Below are positions 28,965 through 39,401 of a stretch of 64,000 nucleotides of DNA, piece by piece; the first letter of the stretch is position 1, and every line of letters starts with the position of its first letter. The notes below the pieces were generated by a model that did no database searches, had not been told where the DNA came from, and was given only the letters and a program-made list of their open reading frames with translations. The DNA is from Gammaproteobacteria bacterium (GTDB lineage Bacteria > Pseudomonadota > Gammaproteobacteria > Ga0077554 > Ga007554): contig JAKFXX010000028.1 of the NCBI GenBank assembly GCA_021731145.1, positions 1-64,000 of the forward strand. Reading direction: 5' to 3'. The translations under genes were made by a program, and so were the position numbers.

Positions 28965-29588
28965 ATGAGCCATACCAGCGAAGAACGCATTATTGCCTTG
29001 GCCGGCGCTTTCCAGGCCACCCACTTGGTACAGCAGGTTGCGCATACAGGAACCATGGACACTCGTGACTTTGAGGTATGCATCAACAGTATTTTCAACA
29101 TTAACCCACCCACTACAGCCGCCGTCTATGGCGGCGTGCGTGGCATCAACACCGGGCTCAAACGGCTGCGCACCCAGCTTGGCGGCGGGGACGAGCCACG
29201 CGACATGGAGATCACGCGTTATATTGTCGCCATCCTCTACCTTGAGCGCCAACTGGCAAAAGACCCACAGATGCTACAGCAAATCACCGAAGGCATCGAA
29301 AAGGCAAGAGGCCAAGCGCAGCATTTCTCCCAGACTCACAGCAACGTCATCGCCAGCCTGGCTGGCTTGTACAGCGACACCATCAGCACCTTGAATCCCC
29401 GCATTATCGTCAGCGGTGAGCAGGGCTACCTGTCCAATCCCGACAACGCCAACAAAGTACGCGCCCTGCTGCTGGCGGCAATACGCTCTGCAGTATTATG
29501 GCGTCAGTGCGGCGGTGGCCGATGGCAACTTCTGTTTGGCCGTAGCCGGATGGTGCGTGAGGCGGGGGAGCTTTTGGGAGAAGTATGA
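28965..29588 (+). CDS. hflD: HflD, high-frequency lysogenisation protein homologue
   Basis: 207 residues covering the full family length, with the conserved ALAGAFQATHLVQQVA N-terminus, YGGVRGINTGLKRL and the C-terminal VRALLLAAIRSAVLWRQ. HflD is a peripheral inner-membrane protein; in E. coli it binds phage lambda CII, and its cellular role is unclear. It is co-oriented with mnmA and ends convergently with lpxA, with a hairpin between. Confidence 0.95.
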   Translation: MSHTSEERIIALAGAFQATHLVQQVAHTGTMDTRDFEVCINSIFNINPPTTAAVYGGVRGINTGLKRLRTQLGGGDEPRDMEITRYIVAILYLERQLAKDPQMLQQITEGIEKARGQAQHFSQTHSNVIASLAGLYSDTISTLNPRIIVSGEQGYLSNPDNANKVRALLLAAIRSAVLWRQCGGGRWQLLFGRSRMVREAGELLGEV

Positions 29589-29590
29589 GA

Positions 29591-29616
29591 GGGTGAGGGA
29601 GCTGCGGCCCTCACCC
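29591..29616. terminator. Hairpin between convergent hflD and lpxA
   Basis: Perfect 9-bp stem GGGTGAGGG (29591-29599) / CCCTCACCC (29608-29616) with an 8-base loop, in the 38-base gap between the two stop codons. No U-tract follows on either strand, so it may be a 3' stability hairpin or a weak bidirectional terminator. Confidence 0.5.
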
Positions 29617-29626
29617 AGAGTACACT

Positions 29627-30409
29627 TTACCGGATTATGCCGCGTGACGACTTCTGCACAAAATCCACCAGCAGTTTAATCTCGGCATGGCTCGCCGCCA
29701 GCTCTCCGAGCTGTTCAAGCGCCTGCTCCACCGTAAGATTGGAGCGATACAGAATCTTGTATGCCCGGCGCAGCTCGCTGATAATTTCAGCGCTAAAACC
29801 GCGTCTTCTCAGACCCTCCGTATTGAGACCATGGGGTGCTCCCCGGTAACCTGATACCATGAGGAAAGGTGGCACGTCCTTGGAAATACCGGTATTGAAG
29901 GCGGTAAAACAGTGCGCGCCAAGGCCGCAAAACTGGTGCACCATCGTGAAGCCGCCAAGGATGACGTAATCCTCTATCGTCACATGGCCGGCCAGCGAGG
30001 CGTTGTTGGACATGATGATGTTATTGCCCAGCACGCAGTCATGGGCAATATGCACATACGCCATGATCCAGTTGTCATCGCCGATGCGGGTTATTCCACC
30101 ACCCTGGACTGTACCGCGATTGATTGTGCATGACTCGCGAATAAGGTTGCGGTCGCCAATTTCGAGCCAGGTATCCTCGCCATGGTATTTTTTATCCTGG
30201 GGCGCATCGCCTATCGAGGAAAATTGATAGATTTTGTTGTCACGGCCAATACGGGTAGGACCATTGATGACCACATGGGGACCAATCCACGTGCCTTCTC
30301 CGATCTCAACATCCGGCCCGATAACAGAAAACGGGCCAACACTGACCCCAGCGGCAAGCCGCGCGCCCGGATGAATTATCGCGCTCGATGCAATCAGGGA
30401 ATCTGTCAA
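29627..30409 (-). CDS. lpxA: UDP-N-acetylglucosamine acyltransferase
   Basis: 260 residues with left-handed beta-helix hexapeptide repeats. It catalyses the first step of lipid A synthesis, adding a 3-hydroxyacyl group to UDP-GlcNAc. The active-site His is in [10 protein letters not shown], and [11 protein letters not shown] with the C-terminal helical domain are typical. Its start overlaps the fabZ stop by 4 bases. It closes the operon; lpxB, which often follows, is not here. Confidence 0.96.
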   Translation of the reverse strand: MTDSLIASSAIIHPGARLAAGVSVGPFSVIGPDVEIGEGTWIGPHVVINGPTRIGRDNKIYQFSSIGDAPQDKKYHGEDTWLEIGDRNLIRESCTINRGTVQGGGITRIGDDNWIMAYVHIAHDCVLGNNIIMSNNASLAGHVTIEDYVILGGFTMVHQFCGLGAHCFTAFNTGISKDVPPFLMVSGYRGAPHGLNTEGLRRRGFSAEIISELRRAYKILYRSNLTVEQALEQLGELAASHAEIKLLVDFVQKSSRGIIR

Positions 30410-30855
30410 GGCTCAAGTTCCCTTTCCGCGCACATCAGGTCCGCGCTGGCGACAATCTTGTCGCTCACCTTGGCAACAGCATGAAACTTCCATACGGTTT
30501 TTATGACACGCGTCACTGCGACTTCAAGAATCAGCTGGTCGCCCGGGATGACCGGCTGCTTGAAACGGGCATTATCAATGCCGACAAAATAATAAAGGGA
30601 TCTTTCAGTGGGCCGGCTATTGGTGGTTATGAACGCCAGGATACCCGTGGCCTGCGCCAAGGCCTCTATAATCAACACACCAGGCATGATCGGGCGATCA
30701 GGGAAATGCCCCTGAAAAAAAGGCTCATTAAAACTTACGTTCTTCAGCGCCACCAGGGACTCGCCAGGGACGCATTTGAGCACCCGGTCCACCAGCATGA
30801 AGGGGTAACGGTGGGGAAGGTGTTTGAGCACCTCGCGAATATCGAGCGATTCCAA
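30406..30855 (-). CDS. fabZ: 3-hydroxyacyl-ACP dehydratase FabZ
   Basis: 149 residues. The hot-dog fold dehydratase motif L-P-H-R-Y-P-F-x-L-V-D-R-V is followed by the active-site His in [20 protein letters not shown]. The frame is open to an ATG at 30939, but the TTG at 30855 gives the family length and has a good AAGGA eight bases upstream. The extra N-terminal residues from 30939 look unrelated. It shares 3-hydroxyacyl-ACP substrates with LpxD and LpxA in this operon. Confidence 0.94.
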   Translation of the reverse strand: MESLDIREVLKHLPHRYPFMLVDRVLKCVPGESLVALKNVSFNEPFFQGHFPDRPIMPGVLIIEALAQATGILAFITTNSRPTERSLYYFVGIDNARFKQPVIPGDQLILEVAVTRVIKTVWKFHAVAKVSDKIVASADLMCAERELEP

Positions 30856-30961
30856 AATTCTTATCCTTCTATCTTCTATTATTACCTGACGGAGCCTTTG
30901 GGCAAGGCCTCGCGCTGGCCCACGTTCAGCTTTTATCATACCGCACCATAAAGGTACGCGG

Positions 30962-32023
30962 CTATGCTTGTTTTTGTGCCTGCCTCAGCATCCCTTCCAG
31001 CACCTTCAATCGGCGCGCCATCTCATCCAACTGCCGGAAACGCACGGTATTCTTGTGCCACTGCTGATTAGTATCCGCGGGAATGCCGGAAGAATACAAT
31101 CCGGGCTGTTTTATGGATTTGGTCACAAACGACATGCCAGTGATATGCACGTCATCGGCGATTTCCAGATGACCGCTGATGCCTACGCCACCGCCGATAG
31201 TGCAGCGCCTGCCGATGCGCGCACTGCCCGCAATGCCCACGCAGCCTGCAATCGCGGTGTGGGCACCGATATGGACGTTGTGGGCCACCTGGATCTGGTT
31301 ATCCAGCTTCACGCCGTCCTCGATCACCGTGTCTTCCAGCGCGCCCCTGTCGATGGTGGTATTGGCGCCAATCTCAACATCATCGCCGATAGATACCCCA
31401 CCCAGTTGCGGCACCTTGAGCCAGATACCCTTATCGTTGGCGATACCAAATCCATCGCTGCCAATGACTGCACCAGGATGAATCAGGATGCGCTTGCCTA
31501 TGTGTACACCGTGGCATATCGTGACGTTGGCAAGAAGACGGCTGCCCTCACCAATCACCGCGCCTTTGCCAATAAAACAGCCTGGCCCGATACTGACATT
31601 TGCGGCAATATTCACATCAGCCTCAATAACGCAGTGAGGTCCGATGGAGACGCTTTCATGAACCCGGCTGTCAGCGCTGACGCAGGCCGTTGGGTGGATA
31701 CCCGCCACACTCGCCTGCTCACGATCCGCGTACAGTAATGCTGCGGCGCGGGCATATCCAACATAGGGGTTAGCCACAACCACTGCGGCGGTCGCGCACG
31801 CCTCCTTATCCTTTGAGGAAAGGATAACCGCGCTGGCCCGCGTTGACGCCAAATGCTTCCGGTAACGCGGATTGGATAAAAACGTGATGTCGCCGGGTTG
31901 CGCGCTTTGCAGTGTCGCAACCCCTGTGATCACGCACGCTTCATCGCCGTATAACTCGCCGCCGATACGTTCCGCGATCTGGCCCAGCGTGATTCCCGGC
32001 ACGCCCAAGGGCGAAGGCGACAC
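30962..32023 (-). CDS. lpxD: UDP-3-O-acylglucosamine N-acyltransferase
   Basis: 353 residues: an N-terminal uridine-binding domain (about 1-100), then many hexapeptide repeats forming a beta-helix with the catalytic His in [15 protein letters not shown], and a C-terminal helix. It adds the second acyl chain in lipid A biosynthesis. The gap to fabZ is 106 bases, the longest within this operon section. Confidence 0.96.
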   Translation of the reverse strand: MSPSPLGVPGITLGQIAERIGGELYGDEACVITGVATLQSAQPGDITFLSNPRYRKHLASTRASAVILSSKDKEACATAAVVVANPYVGYARAAALLYADREQASVAGIHPTACVSADSRVHESVSIGPHCVIEADVNIAANVSIGPGCFIGKGAVIGEGSRLLANVTICHGVHIGKRILIHPGAVIGSDGFGIANDKGIWLKVPQLGGVSIGDDVEIGANTTIDRGALEDTVIEDGVKLDNQIQVAHNVHIGAHTAIAGCVGIAGSARIGRRCTIGGGVGISGHLEIADDVHITGMSFVTKSIKQPGLYSSGIPADTNQQWHKNTVRFRQLDEMARRLKVLEGMLRQAQKQA

Positions 32024-32039
32024 TTACTGCCCGCCTGAC

Positions 32040-32585
32040 TTATTTTTTAGGCTTCGCCGATACTGGCGCATCTTTGGGTCTATCCCGCAGACGTTGCAGT
32101 ACCTTGCCTGTAATGTCTAACTTGGGGCTAACAAAGGCGGCTACGTCGAAGAAAATCATGTCGTAACCTTCGTCCTTGCCGAGGGTGTCAATGGTTTCTT
32201 TCACGATCTGCTGCAGTTTACCAAGCTCTTCGTTGTTGCGAATATTGACATCATCACGAAGCTCTTCCTGGATGCGGCCAAGATCCCGTTTACGGGCAAG
32301 GACATCGCGCTCCATCTTGGCGCGCTCGGACTCGCTCATGGTTACGCCATCCTTTACCAGCTTTTCTTCGAGTTGCTTGAGCTCCTTAACCTCGGCCTGC
32401 AGCTTGTTGCGCCGAGGGGCAAACTCCTGCTCGAACCTGCCGCGTGCGGCGTCCGCCTGGGGCGCTTTTTCCATCAACTCGGCACTGTTCACATAACCCA
32501 GCTTCAACTCGGCCGCATTCACAGCCGGCATCGATAACATCAGACCAAACATCAGACCTAAAACAGGATATGCAATTTTTTTCAC
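32040..32585 (-). CDS. skp: OmpH/Skp-family periplasmic chaperone
   Basis: 181 residues. A signal peptide (cleavage near VNA-AEL) precedes a long charged helical hairpin (about 45-135, the tentacles of the Skp trimer) and a C-terminal YDMIFFDVAAFVSPKLDITG segment. Skp carries unfolded outer-membrane proteins to the BAM complex, and the gene follows bamA by 20 bases, as is standard. Confidence 0.93.
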   Translation of the reverse strand: MKKIAYPVLGLMFGLMLSMPAVNAAELKLGYVNSAELMEKAPQADAARGRFEQEFAPRRNKLQAEVKELKQLEEKLVKDGVTMSESERAKMERDVLARKRDLGRIQEELRDDVNIRNNEELGKLQQIVKETIDTLGKDEGYDMIFFDVAAFVSPKLDITGKVLQRLRDRPKDAPVSAKPKK

Positions 32586-32605
32586 AACATTTACTCCGGA
32601 TTATT

Positions 32606-34891
32606 TCAGAAAAAAGTACCTAACGAGAATTGGAACGACTCAGTGACATCTCCCGCCTTCTTGTTAAGCGGCCTCGCCAGGTTGAAATTCAGCGGTCCCA
32701 TGGGGGACAGCCAAATGGCGGCCACTCCTGCGGAATAGCGCAAATCGCCTGCACTGAATTGCTGAATGCCGGTATAGACGTTACCGATATCAAAAAAGGC
32801 GCTCAGACGGAACGATTTACTCTCTTCCATAAAGGGTACAGGGAAAATCACCTCTGTACTCCCCACCACCTTCAAGGCACCACCCAGCGCCCTGTTGTTT
32901 TCCCTCAGGCCCAGGCTGTTCGCCCTGAATCCACGCACAGAGTAAACACCGCCCGCGTAATAGCGCTCCCAGAAAGGCAGGGCGGTAGTGCCGCCATAAC
33001 TGTCACCATAGGCAACTTCGCCATTCAACACCAAGGTCAGGCTCTTGGTCAACGGGCGATACATCTGTGTGCGCGAAGACAGCTTGTAAAACTGCAAACC
33101 GCTGCCTGGCACCGACATTTCCGCTGACAGACTCTGCAACATACCGTTATCTGCGAAAATCGCACGGTTGCGTGTATCGTGCGTCCAGCCGCCGGACATT
33201 TTGATTATATCAAAAGTGTCCCCGTTTGCATTGAGAAAGTCCACATAGGAGCGCGGCGTGAAACTGGTGGTTTTTATCCTTGTATGCTCGTAGTCAAAAC
33301 TCAAGCGCGCGGTATTGTGTTCGCTGAGCGGAAAGCCATAATTCACCCCGGCACCAAACACATCCGACAGATAGCTTCCGACAAACAACCGGGTAGCGTT
33401 GGTTTGCCTGAAAAATCCCCTGAACCCCCGGCTCACGCCATCCGGCGTGTGATAAGGATCGGTATAGGAAAAACTGTATATGGTGTTCACCCGGCTGTTA
33501 TTGACTTCGGCACTAATGCGCTTGCCACTGCCAAGAAAATTGTCCTGGCTGATACTGGCGCTGAGCAGCAAGCCCTGCACCTGCGAAAAGCCCACCGCCG
33601 CCGTCAGGCTGCCCAGGGACCTTTCCGTTACGCTGACATTCACATCAACCTGGTCCGGCACACCGGGAACGGCAGGAGTCTCGATGTTAATATCCTGAAA
33701 AAAGCCCAACCTCTGCAAACGAATCCGCGAGCGATTGATCTTGTCGGTAGCCAGCAACCCCCCTTCCATCTGCCGCATTTCGCGCCGCACCACTTCATCG
33801 CGGGTTCTGGCGTTGCCTGCAACATTAATACGACGCACATACACCCGCTTGCCGGGGTCGATCAAAAATGTCACTGACACCTGCTTATTGGGCTTGTCCA
33901 CCTCCGGATTGGGGTTGACATTAGCAAACGCATAACCGTCCGCACCAAGACGCTCGGCGATTTGCGCGGCGCTTTCGGTGACGGCCTTGCGCGAAAAAAC
34001 AGCGCCTTCAGCCACGCTGATCAGCTTGCGTAGATCCTCTTCGGGCACGATGAGGTCACCCGCGAGTTTGACTTCCTTGACGGTGAATTTCTCGCCCTCG
34101 GCAATATTTACCGTGATATAGACATCACGCTTATCGGGCGTAATGGAAACCTGGGTGGAGTCGATATTGAAGTTGATGTAACCGCGATCCAGGTAATAGG
34201 AGCGCAGGGTTTCCAGATCCGCAGCCAGTTTTTGCTTGGAATACTGATCCGAGCTGGTGAAGAATGAAAACAGCGTTGGCGTAGTTATTTGAAGCTGTTT
34301 CAACAACACTTCGTCACTAAACGCCGCGTTGCCAACGATGGCGATTTGGTGAATCTTCGCGGATTTACCCTCGACGACGTCGATAGAGATGTCTACGCGA
34401 TTGCGCTCCAGCGGCGTCACCTTCGCTTTGATCTTAACACCGTATTTGCCCTGGCTGAAGTATTGACGCTGCAGCTCCCGCTCCACTTTGTCGAGCAAGG
34501 AACGGTCAAAAATCCGGCCTTCCGCAAGACCGCTCTGCTTCATCGCCTTGGTCAGGTCCTCGGTCTTGATGTCCTTATTGCCGGCGATCTTGATGCCGGA
34601 GATCGAGGGGCGCTCCTTTACCATGATGATTAGCGTATCGCCATCCTGGCCAAATCGCACGTCATCGAAAAAACCGGTCTTGAACAAGGCGCGAATCGCC
34701 TCAGAGGAGCGGGCGTCATCCAGCGTATCGCCGGCGTTAAGGGGCAAATAATTAAAGAGCGTGCCGGGGGACGTGCGCTGTAAACCTTCCAGCCTGATGT
34801 CCTTGATGACAAATGGTGTCATGGCCCACGCATGCGATGCCAGCAGCATACCCAGCAAGATTAGCCATGCCCTTCTTTTCGGAGCTCTCAT
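32606..34891 (-). CDS. bamA: Outer-membrane assembly factor BamA
   Basis: A 761-residue Omp85 protein: a signal peptide ending AWA, five POTRA domains (about 25-420) and a C-terminal 16-strand barrel with the conserved V-R-G-F motif (GVYSVRGFRANSLG). It ends in aromatic FQFSLGTFF, the recognition signal of barrel proteins. I chose the ATG at 34891, which starts directly at the signal peptide (MRAPKRRAWLILLG). The longer ORF from 34969 would run through the fold-back repeat at 34913-35013. Confidence 0.95.
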   Translation of the reverse strand: MRAPKRRAWLILLGMLLASHAWAMTPFVIKDIRLEGLQRTSPGTLFNYLPLNAGDTLDDARSSEAIRALFKTGFFDDVRFGQDGDTLIIMVKERPSISGIKIAGNKDIKTEDLTKAMKQSGLAEGRIFDRSLLDKVERELQRQYFSQGKYGVKIKAKVTPLERNRVDISIDVVEGKSAKIHQIAIVGNAAFSDEVLLKQLQITTPTLFSFFTSSDQYSKQKLAADLETLRSYYLDRGYINFNIDSTQVSITPDKRDVYITVNIAEGEKFTVKEVKLAGDLIVPEEDLRKLISVAEGAVFSRKAVTESAAQIAERLGADGYAFANVNPNPEVDKPNKQVSVTFLIDPGKRVYVRRINVAGNARTRDEVVRREMRQMEGGLLATDKINRSRIRLQRLGFFQDINIETPAVPGVPDQVDVNVSVTERSLGSLTAAVGFSQVQGLLLSASISQDNFLGSGKRISAEVNNSRVNTIYSFSYTDPYHTPDGVSRGFRGFFRQTNATRLFVGSYLSDVFGAGVNYGFPLSEHNTARLSFDYEHTRIKTTSFTPRSYVDFLNANGDTFDIIKMSGGWTHDTRNRAIFADNGMLQSLSAEMSVPGSGLQFYKLSSRTQMYRPLTKSLTLVLNGEVAYGDSYGGTTALPFWERYYAGGVYSVRGFRANSLGLRENNRALGGALKVVGSTEVIFPVPFMEESKSFRLSAFFDIGNVYTGIQQFSAGDLRYSAGVAAIWLSPMGPLNFNLARPLNKKAGDVTESFQFSLGTFF

Positions 34892-34912
34892 CAATAATCC
34901 AAGTCGTTTGTA

Positions 34913-35013
34913 GGGCTTACGCATAGTGTCCCAGCAAGGCGTAGCGACGAAGACAGTGCGTGTTTGCACGGCCAGGAGCTACAACGCCGCTGGGGCGGTT
35001 TTGCGTAAGTCCC
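34913..35013. repeat. Fold-back element in the rseP-bamA gap
   Basis: A ~100 bp nested palindrome. Outer arms are GGGCTTACGCA (34913-34923) and TGCGTAAGTCCC (35002-35013). Inner pairs are CCCAGC (34930-34935)/GCTGGG (34989-34994) and GTAGC (34941-34945)/GCTAC (34978-34982), with a small GTGC/GCAC hairpin at the tip. It starts three bases after the rseP stop and ends about 20 bases before the bamA ATG, so it would sit in the polycistronic mRNA between two stoichiometrically different products. Confidence 0.8.
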
Positions 35014-35016
35014 AGG

Positions 35017-36387
35017 CTAACCAAAAAGGCGTGCCAGGTCATTGTAAAAGGCGAAGATCATCAGCGTCCCCAACAGTGCGATACCCACCCGCTGGCCGAA
35101 CATCTGCGCATCGTCCGACACCGGGCTGCCCTTTACCCACTCAATCAAATAGTACATGAGATGCCCGCCGTCCAGGAGGGGGACAGGCAACAGGTTCAAC
35201 ACGCCCAGACTGATGCTCACGATGGCAAGAAATCCCAGGAACGACACCACTCCCACGCTGGCGGAATACCCTGCATATTGGGCGATGCTGATGGGGCCGC
35301 TGAGATTGTCCACGGAGAGCACCCCCGTCACCATTTTGAACAGCATGCGCAGCGTCAACGCCGACATATCCCAGGTTTTGATCACGGCCTGCACCACGGC
35401 CTCGCCCGGTGAATAGCGCATCACGGCGCGCAGTTCTTCCGGCAATTCCCCAGGGATTTTGACACCCGCGCCGATACGGCCTATCGTACCTTCCTTGGTT
35501 GCCACAGCAACGGGTTGCAACTCAATGGTACGGCGCGCACCCTGACGCTCGACTTCAACGCGGATGACGCGTCCGGCGCGGGGTCTGACATATTCAACCC
35601 ACGCTTCCCAGTCACTTATGGCTTGTCCATCGGCGGCAATAATTTTATCACCCGCCTCTATTCCCGCCCGCTCGGCGGCACCACCAGCCTCCAGTTGGCC
35701 AATGATGGGCGGAATAGCCGGACGGTAGGGGCGCATGCCAAGGCTGTCGAGCAGATTTCCCTGGTCCAGGTCGCTTCCCGTCACGGCACTCAAACCCAGC
35801 GTGCGTGTCATTGGGTGGCGGCTTGCGTCCTGCACCTGCACCGTCACCGCCTGCTGATCCAGCGCTTTGTCCAGCATGGAAAATATCACTGTTTCCCAGG
35901 TCGGCGTCGGCTTGCCATTTAAACTGAGGATAACATCCCCCTGCTGAAAACCGCCGCGCTGGGCGATGGAATTCGGCGCCACTTCCCCAACAATCGGCTT
36001 GAGGCCACTCACGCCAATAATGAAAACCGCCCAATAGGCAATGATGGCGAGCAGAAAATTGAACAGCGGCCCCGCGAACACGATGGCAAAACGGCTGGCC
36101 AGCGGCTTGCGGTTAAAGGCGCGGTGCGCTTCGTGCGGATCGACTGGCGCTTCACGCTCATCGAGCATTTTCACATAGCCGCCCAGCGGCACTGCCGCGA
36201 TGACGTACTCTGTGTTGTCAGGGCCGCAGCGCCATATCCACAGGGGCTTGCCAAAACCAACCGAGAAGCGCAGCACCTTCACGCCCAGCTTGCGCGCCAC
36301 CCAGAAATGGCCGAATTCATGGACGGTCACCAGCACGCCAATGGCGATGATGAAGAAAAAGATCGAGGATAAAATTGTGCTGATCAT
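35017..36387 (-). CDS. rseP: Site-2 protease RseP
   Basis: 456 residues. The zinc motif H-E-F-G-H lies in the first transmembrane segment and the L-D-G-G-H motif near the C-terminus, with two PDZ domains between (about 110-310). It cleaves the anti-sigma factor RseA in the membrane and clears signal-peptide remnants. The start overlaps the dxr stop by 4 bases. Confidence 0.96.
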   Translation of the reverse strand: MISTILSSIFFFIIAIGVLVTVHEFGHFWVARKLGVKVLRFSVGFGKPLWIWRCGPDNTEYVIAAVPLGGYVKMLDEREAPVDPHEAHRAFNRKPLASRFAIVFAGPLFNFLLAIIAYWAVFIIGVSGLKPIVGEVAPNSIAQRGGFQQGDVILSLNGKPTPTWETVIFSMLDKALDQQAVTVQVQDASRHPMTRTLGLSAVTGSDLDQGNLLDSLGMRPYRPAIPPIIGQLEAGGAAERAGIEAGDKIIAADGQAISDWEAWVEYVRPRAGRVIRVEVERQGARRTIELQPVAVATKEGTIGRIGAGVKIPGELPEELRAVMRYSPGEAVVQAVIKTWDMSALTLRMLFKMVTGVLSVDNLSGPISIAQYAGYSASVGVVSFLGFLAIVSISLGVLNLLPVPLLDGGHLMYYLIEWVKGSPVSDDAQMFGQRVGIALLGTLMIFAFYNDLARLFG

Positions 36388-37574
36388 GTGCGCTTATTTG
36401 TGGCCTCATCCACTCTGAGCACAGCGGCTTCGCGCGCCAGCGCGTCATCGGCCAGAATAACCTCAAGGCTGATGGCCTCGCGCGTCGGCACATCGGCAAG
36501 CACACGTTCAATCACGGCGGGGATAGCGGTGAACGGCAGCTTGCCATCAAGGAAAGAGGCGACCGCAACTTCATTGGCCGCATTGAGAATCGCCGTGGCA
36601 GTGCCCCCCGCCTGCATCGCTTCGTAGGCGAGGCGCAGACAAGGAAAACGGGACACATCAGGCCGTTCAAAGTCCAGCCGCGCGACATCAAAGAGGCTTA
36701 AAGGGGCGGCCCCGGATTCGATGCGCTGCGGCCAAGCCAGGGCATGGGCGATGGGCGTGCGCATATCCGGGCTGCCAAGCTGGGCCAGTATCGAGCCGTC
36801 GGCATATTCGACCATGGAGTGAATCACGCTTTGCGGATGCAAGACCACCTGAATCCTGTCCGGACTGGCATTGAACAACCAGCAGGCCTCGATCACCTCC
36901 AGGCCCTTGTTCATCATGGTGGCGGAATCGACGGATATCTTGCGCCCCATCACCCAATTCGGGTGGGCGCAGGCCTGGTCCGGTGTGACATGATGCAGTT
37001 CGGAAAGAGGAATAGTGCGAAACGGCCCGCCCGAGGCGGTCAGCAGTATGCGCCGTATCCCGGCGGCATCCAGACCAGCGGACAGGTCAGTCGGCAGGCA
37101 TTGAAAAATCGCATTATGCTCGCTGTCCACAGGCAGCAATTCGACGTTGTTCGCACGGACCTCATCCATGAAAATCCGGCCCGCCATGACCAGCGCTTCC
37201 TTGTTGGCCAGCAGCACACGTTTGCCCGCGCGCACTGCGGCGAGCGTGGGCAACAGACCGGCGGCGCCGACAATAGCGGCCATCACATACGCCACCTGGG
37301 GCAGGGCTGCGACGGTTTCCAGCCCTGCCAGTCCGGCCAGCACCTGGATCCCTGGAGCCGTTGCGCGTAACCGCTCATGCAGGCGCTGCGCCGCATTGGC
37401 ATCCGCCATTACCGCATATTCGGGCTGATGCGCAAGACATTGTTCGTACAAGCGTTCCACATCGGAATTCGCTGTCAGGGCAACGACGCGGTAACGCTCA
37501 GGATGACGCGACAACACGTCGAGCGTGCTGACGCCAATGGAGCCGGTGGCGCCAAGTACAGTAACGCCGTACAT
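36384..37574 (-). CDS. dxr: 1-deoxy-D-xylulose-5-phosphate reductoisomerase
   Basis: A 396-residue enzyme of the MEP isoprenoid pathway: NADPH-binding G-A-T-G-S-I-G at residues 8-14, NKEALVMAG, and the substrate/metal region [12 protein letters not shown] and ASGGPFRT. The ATG at 37574 gives the normal start ([14 protein letters not shown]). The frame, however, stays open through two in-frame repeat units to a TTG at 37727 whose bases overlap the cdsA stop, so a 447-residue form with a repetitive N-terminus is possible. No clear Shine-Dalgarno precedes 37574. Confidence 0.93.
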   Translation of the reverse strand: MYGVTVLGATGSIGVSTLDVLSRHPERYRVVALTANSDVERLYEQCLAHQPEYAVMADANAAQRLHERLRATAPGIQVLAGLAGLETVAALPQVAYVMAAIVGAAGLLPTLAAVRAGKRVLLANKEALVMAGRIFMDEVRANNVELLPVDSEHNAIFQCLPTDLSAGLDAAGIRRILLTASGGPFRTIPLSELHHVTPDQACAHPNWVMGRKISVDSATMMNKGLEVIEACWLFNASPDRIQVVLHPQSVIHSMVEYADGSILAQLGSPDMRTPIAHALAWPQRIESGAAPLSLFDVARLDFERPDVSRFPCLRLAYEAMQAGGTATAILNAANEVAVASFLDGKLPFTAIPAVIERVLADVPTREAISLEVILADDALAREAAVLRVDEATNKRT

Positions 37575-37721
37575 GGATGTACAAGTGTCACCAGAGGCAG
37601 GAGGCCGGGAGTGACCGCCGTACTTGGATGTACACGTGTCACCAGAGGGCCGCTCCAGCGCATCGTGCGCTCGCGGCACTTGTCCATCCATGGACAGCGC
37701 AGGAGGCCGGGAGTGACCTCC
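37567..37721. repeat. 51-bp direct repeat units at the cdsA/dxr junction
   Basis: Unit 1 (about 37570-37620) contains TGGATGTACAAGTGTCACC followed by AGGAGGCCGGGAGTGACC. Unit 2 starts at 37621 with TTGGATGTACACGTGTCACC; its second half (AGGAGGCCGGGAGTGACC) resumes near 37700 after a ~52-base insert that contains two small palindromes (GCGCA/TGCGC, TGTCCAT/ATGGACA). The unit is 17 codons long and open in the dxr frame, encoding repeated GGHSRPPA and SGDTCTS strings. The dxr ATG lies inside unit 1. Confidence 0.8.
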
Positions 37722-37723
37722 GA

Positions 37724-38542
37724 TCAACGCAGCATCCCCAGCAACAGCAAACCTGTCAGGAATATCGGCGCGGCGGCGGTCAGGCTGTCAATCCGGTCGA
37801 GCACGCCGCCATGGCCTGGCAGCAACTTGCCGCTGTCCTTTACACCGGCGCGCCGCTTGAACATGCTCTCCAGAAGATCGCCCGCGATTGAAAAAGCCAC
37901 CGTGATCACGCACAGCGCCACAAACGCAGGCAGCATGACCGGGTCAACCTCCAGCAGCCTGGCGCCTGCCAGGCCCATCACCATGGTCATCGCCAGCGCC
38001 CCCCACACACCCTCCCAGGTCTTGCCGGGGCTGATATTCGAGGCCAGTTTGTGGCTACCCCACAGGCGTCCGGCAAAATAGGCACCCGAATCAGCTACCC
38101 AAACCAGCACCATGAGGAACAAAACATACTTGGGCCCATAGGACTCACTGCCATGCAATACAACCAGAGCCATCCAGGCGGGCACCAGTGTCAGCACCCC
38201 CGCCCCGCCTGCTGTCACGATATTGGCCTGTACAGAAACAGGGCGGATGTTGAACCTTAGCATCCATGCAATCGCCACAAGCCACCACACCGCGCCAACC
38301 GATGCACCGGCCAGCATGCCGCCCGGCAGAGTACCGCCAAACCACATGAGAGGAATCGCTATCAGGATATACATCAGCCGGTCGGTAGACTCGGCAATAC
38401 CCATCAAGCCGGCCCACTCCCAGAAACCAGCAATGACAATCACCGCCAGCAGCAATGCAAATACCGTGTTGGGCAGCGCGAGAACCCCCCATACAACCAG
38501 AGGAATGAGAATGGCTGCAGTAAGCAAACGTTGTTTAAGCAC
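37724..38542 (-). CDS. cdsA: Phosphatidate cytidylyltransferase
   Basis: A 272-residue polytopic membrane enzyme making CDP-diacylglycerol. About seven hydrophobic segments are followed by the signature [11 protein letters not shown] and a C-terminal [14 protein letters not shown]. The ORF extends upstream into uppS, but the GTG at 38542 (V-L-K-Q-R-L-L) matches the family N-terminus, has AAGGAA upstream and overlaps uppS by only 8 bases. Confidence 0.94.
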   Translation of the reverse strand: MLKQRLLTAAILIPLVVWGVLALPNTVFALLLAVIVIAGFWEWAGLMGIAESTDRLMYILIAIPLMWFGGTLPGGMLAGASVGAVWWLVAIAWMLRFNIRPVSVQANIVTAGGAGVLTLVPAWMALVVLHGSESYGPKYVLFLMVLVWVADSGAYFAGRLWGSHKLASNISPGKTWEGVWGALAMTMVMGLAGARLLEVDPVMLPAFVALCVITVAFSIAGDLLESMFKRRAGVKDSGKLLPGHGGVLDRIDSLTAAAPIFLTGLLLLGMLR

Positions 38543-39305
38543 CCTTGTTTCCTTGTTCCTGCTCCACCTGCTCACTGGTGCGCCCAAAACGACGTTGACG
38601 TTTTGAAAAAGAGGCCAGCGCATCCTCAAAGATCCGCCCGTCAAAATCCGGCCACAATGTTTCGGTAAAATAAAATTCCGTGTAGGCCAGTTGCCACAAC
38701 AGAAAATTGCTGATGCGCTCTTCTCCACCCGTGCGTATGAATAAATCGGGATCAGGCAGGCCGTGCAGCGCCATATGTTGCTCCAGGATTTCTTCCGTGA
38801 CTTGGGGTGCGTGCAATTGCCCTGTTTCGACTTTATGCGCTACAGCACGGGCGGCCTGCGTGATATCCCAGCGGCCGCCATAGTTTGCCGCGACAACCAG
38901 CGTCAAGCCAGTGTTGTCAGCGGTACGCTGTTCCGCCGCGATAATTTTCTCCTGCAGCTTCACGGAAAAGGCGCTGCGCTCGCCAATGACTTTCAAGCGC
39001 ACATTGTTCTCATGCAGGCGCTTGGTCTCGCGTTCCAGGGCGGTCATAAACAGGTCCATCAACAACCCGACTTCCGAGGGAGGGCGGCGCCAGTTTTCGC
39101 TACTGAACGCGAACAGCGTCAACACCTCGATACCACGTTGGCCGCAGGCCTGAACCATGTTGCGTACCGCTTCCACACCAGCGCGGTGGCCGGCAATGCG
39201 CGGCAGAAAACGCTTCTTGGCCCAGCGTCCATTGCCATCCATGATGATCGCCACATGGCGGGGGAGGAATGCGGCTGGATGAGTATTATTTGCCGTCGTA
39301 GACAT
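38535..39305 (-). CDS. uppS: Undecaprenyl diphosphate synthase
   Basis: 256 residues. The cis-prenyltransferase signature [13 protein letters not shown] is near residue 21, with the catalytic Asp in MDGN, then [11 protein letters not shown] and the C-terminal [19 protein letters not shown]. It makes the C55 lipid carrier precursor for peptidoglycan and O-antigen. A 96-base gap with a GC-rich hairpin separates it from frr upstream. Confidence 0.96.
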   Translation of the reverse strand: MSTTANNTHPAAFLPRHVAIIMDGNGRWAKKRFLPRIAGHRAGVEAVRNMVQACGQRGIEVLTLFAFSSENWRRPPSEVGLLMDLFMTALERETKRLHENNVRLKVIGERSAFSVKLQEKIIAAEQRTADNTGLTLVVAANYGGRWDITQAARAVAHKVETGQLHAPQVTEEILEQHMALHGLPDPDLFIRTGGEERISNFLLWQLAYTEFYFTETLWPDFDGRIFEDALASFSKRQRRFGRTSEQVEQEQGNKGA

Positions 39306-39354
39306 GCCTGCACAAAATTGGTGGGAGAAGCGCGGGATAACTGCACGCAGATCA

Positions 39355-39389
39355 GGGGGCCAGGGGCAAGCCCTACACTGCCAGCCCCC
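39355..39389. other. GC-rich hairpin between frr and uppS
   Basis: GGGGGC (39355-39360) pairs with GCCCCC (39384-39389), with additional internal pairing possible. On the plus strand it is followed by a T-rich run (39398-39402), but both flanking genes are on the minus strand, so an mRNA-processing or attenuation role is only a guess. Confidence 0.4.
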
Positions 39390-39401
39390 AGCCCTGCTTT
39401 T

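Noticed and set aside
37567-37721. Direct repeats near dxr considered as a CRISPR array
   Set aside because: Only two units, one split, no regular unique spacers and no cas genes; better explained as a duplicated intergenic unit.
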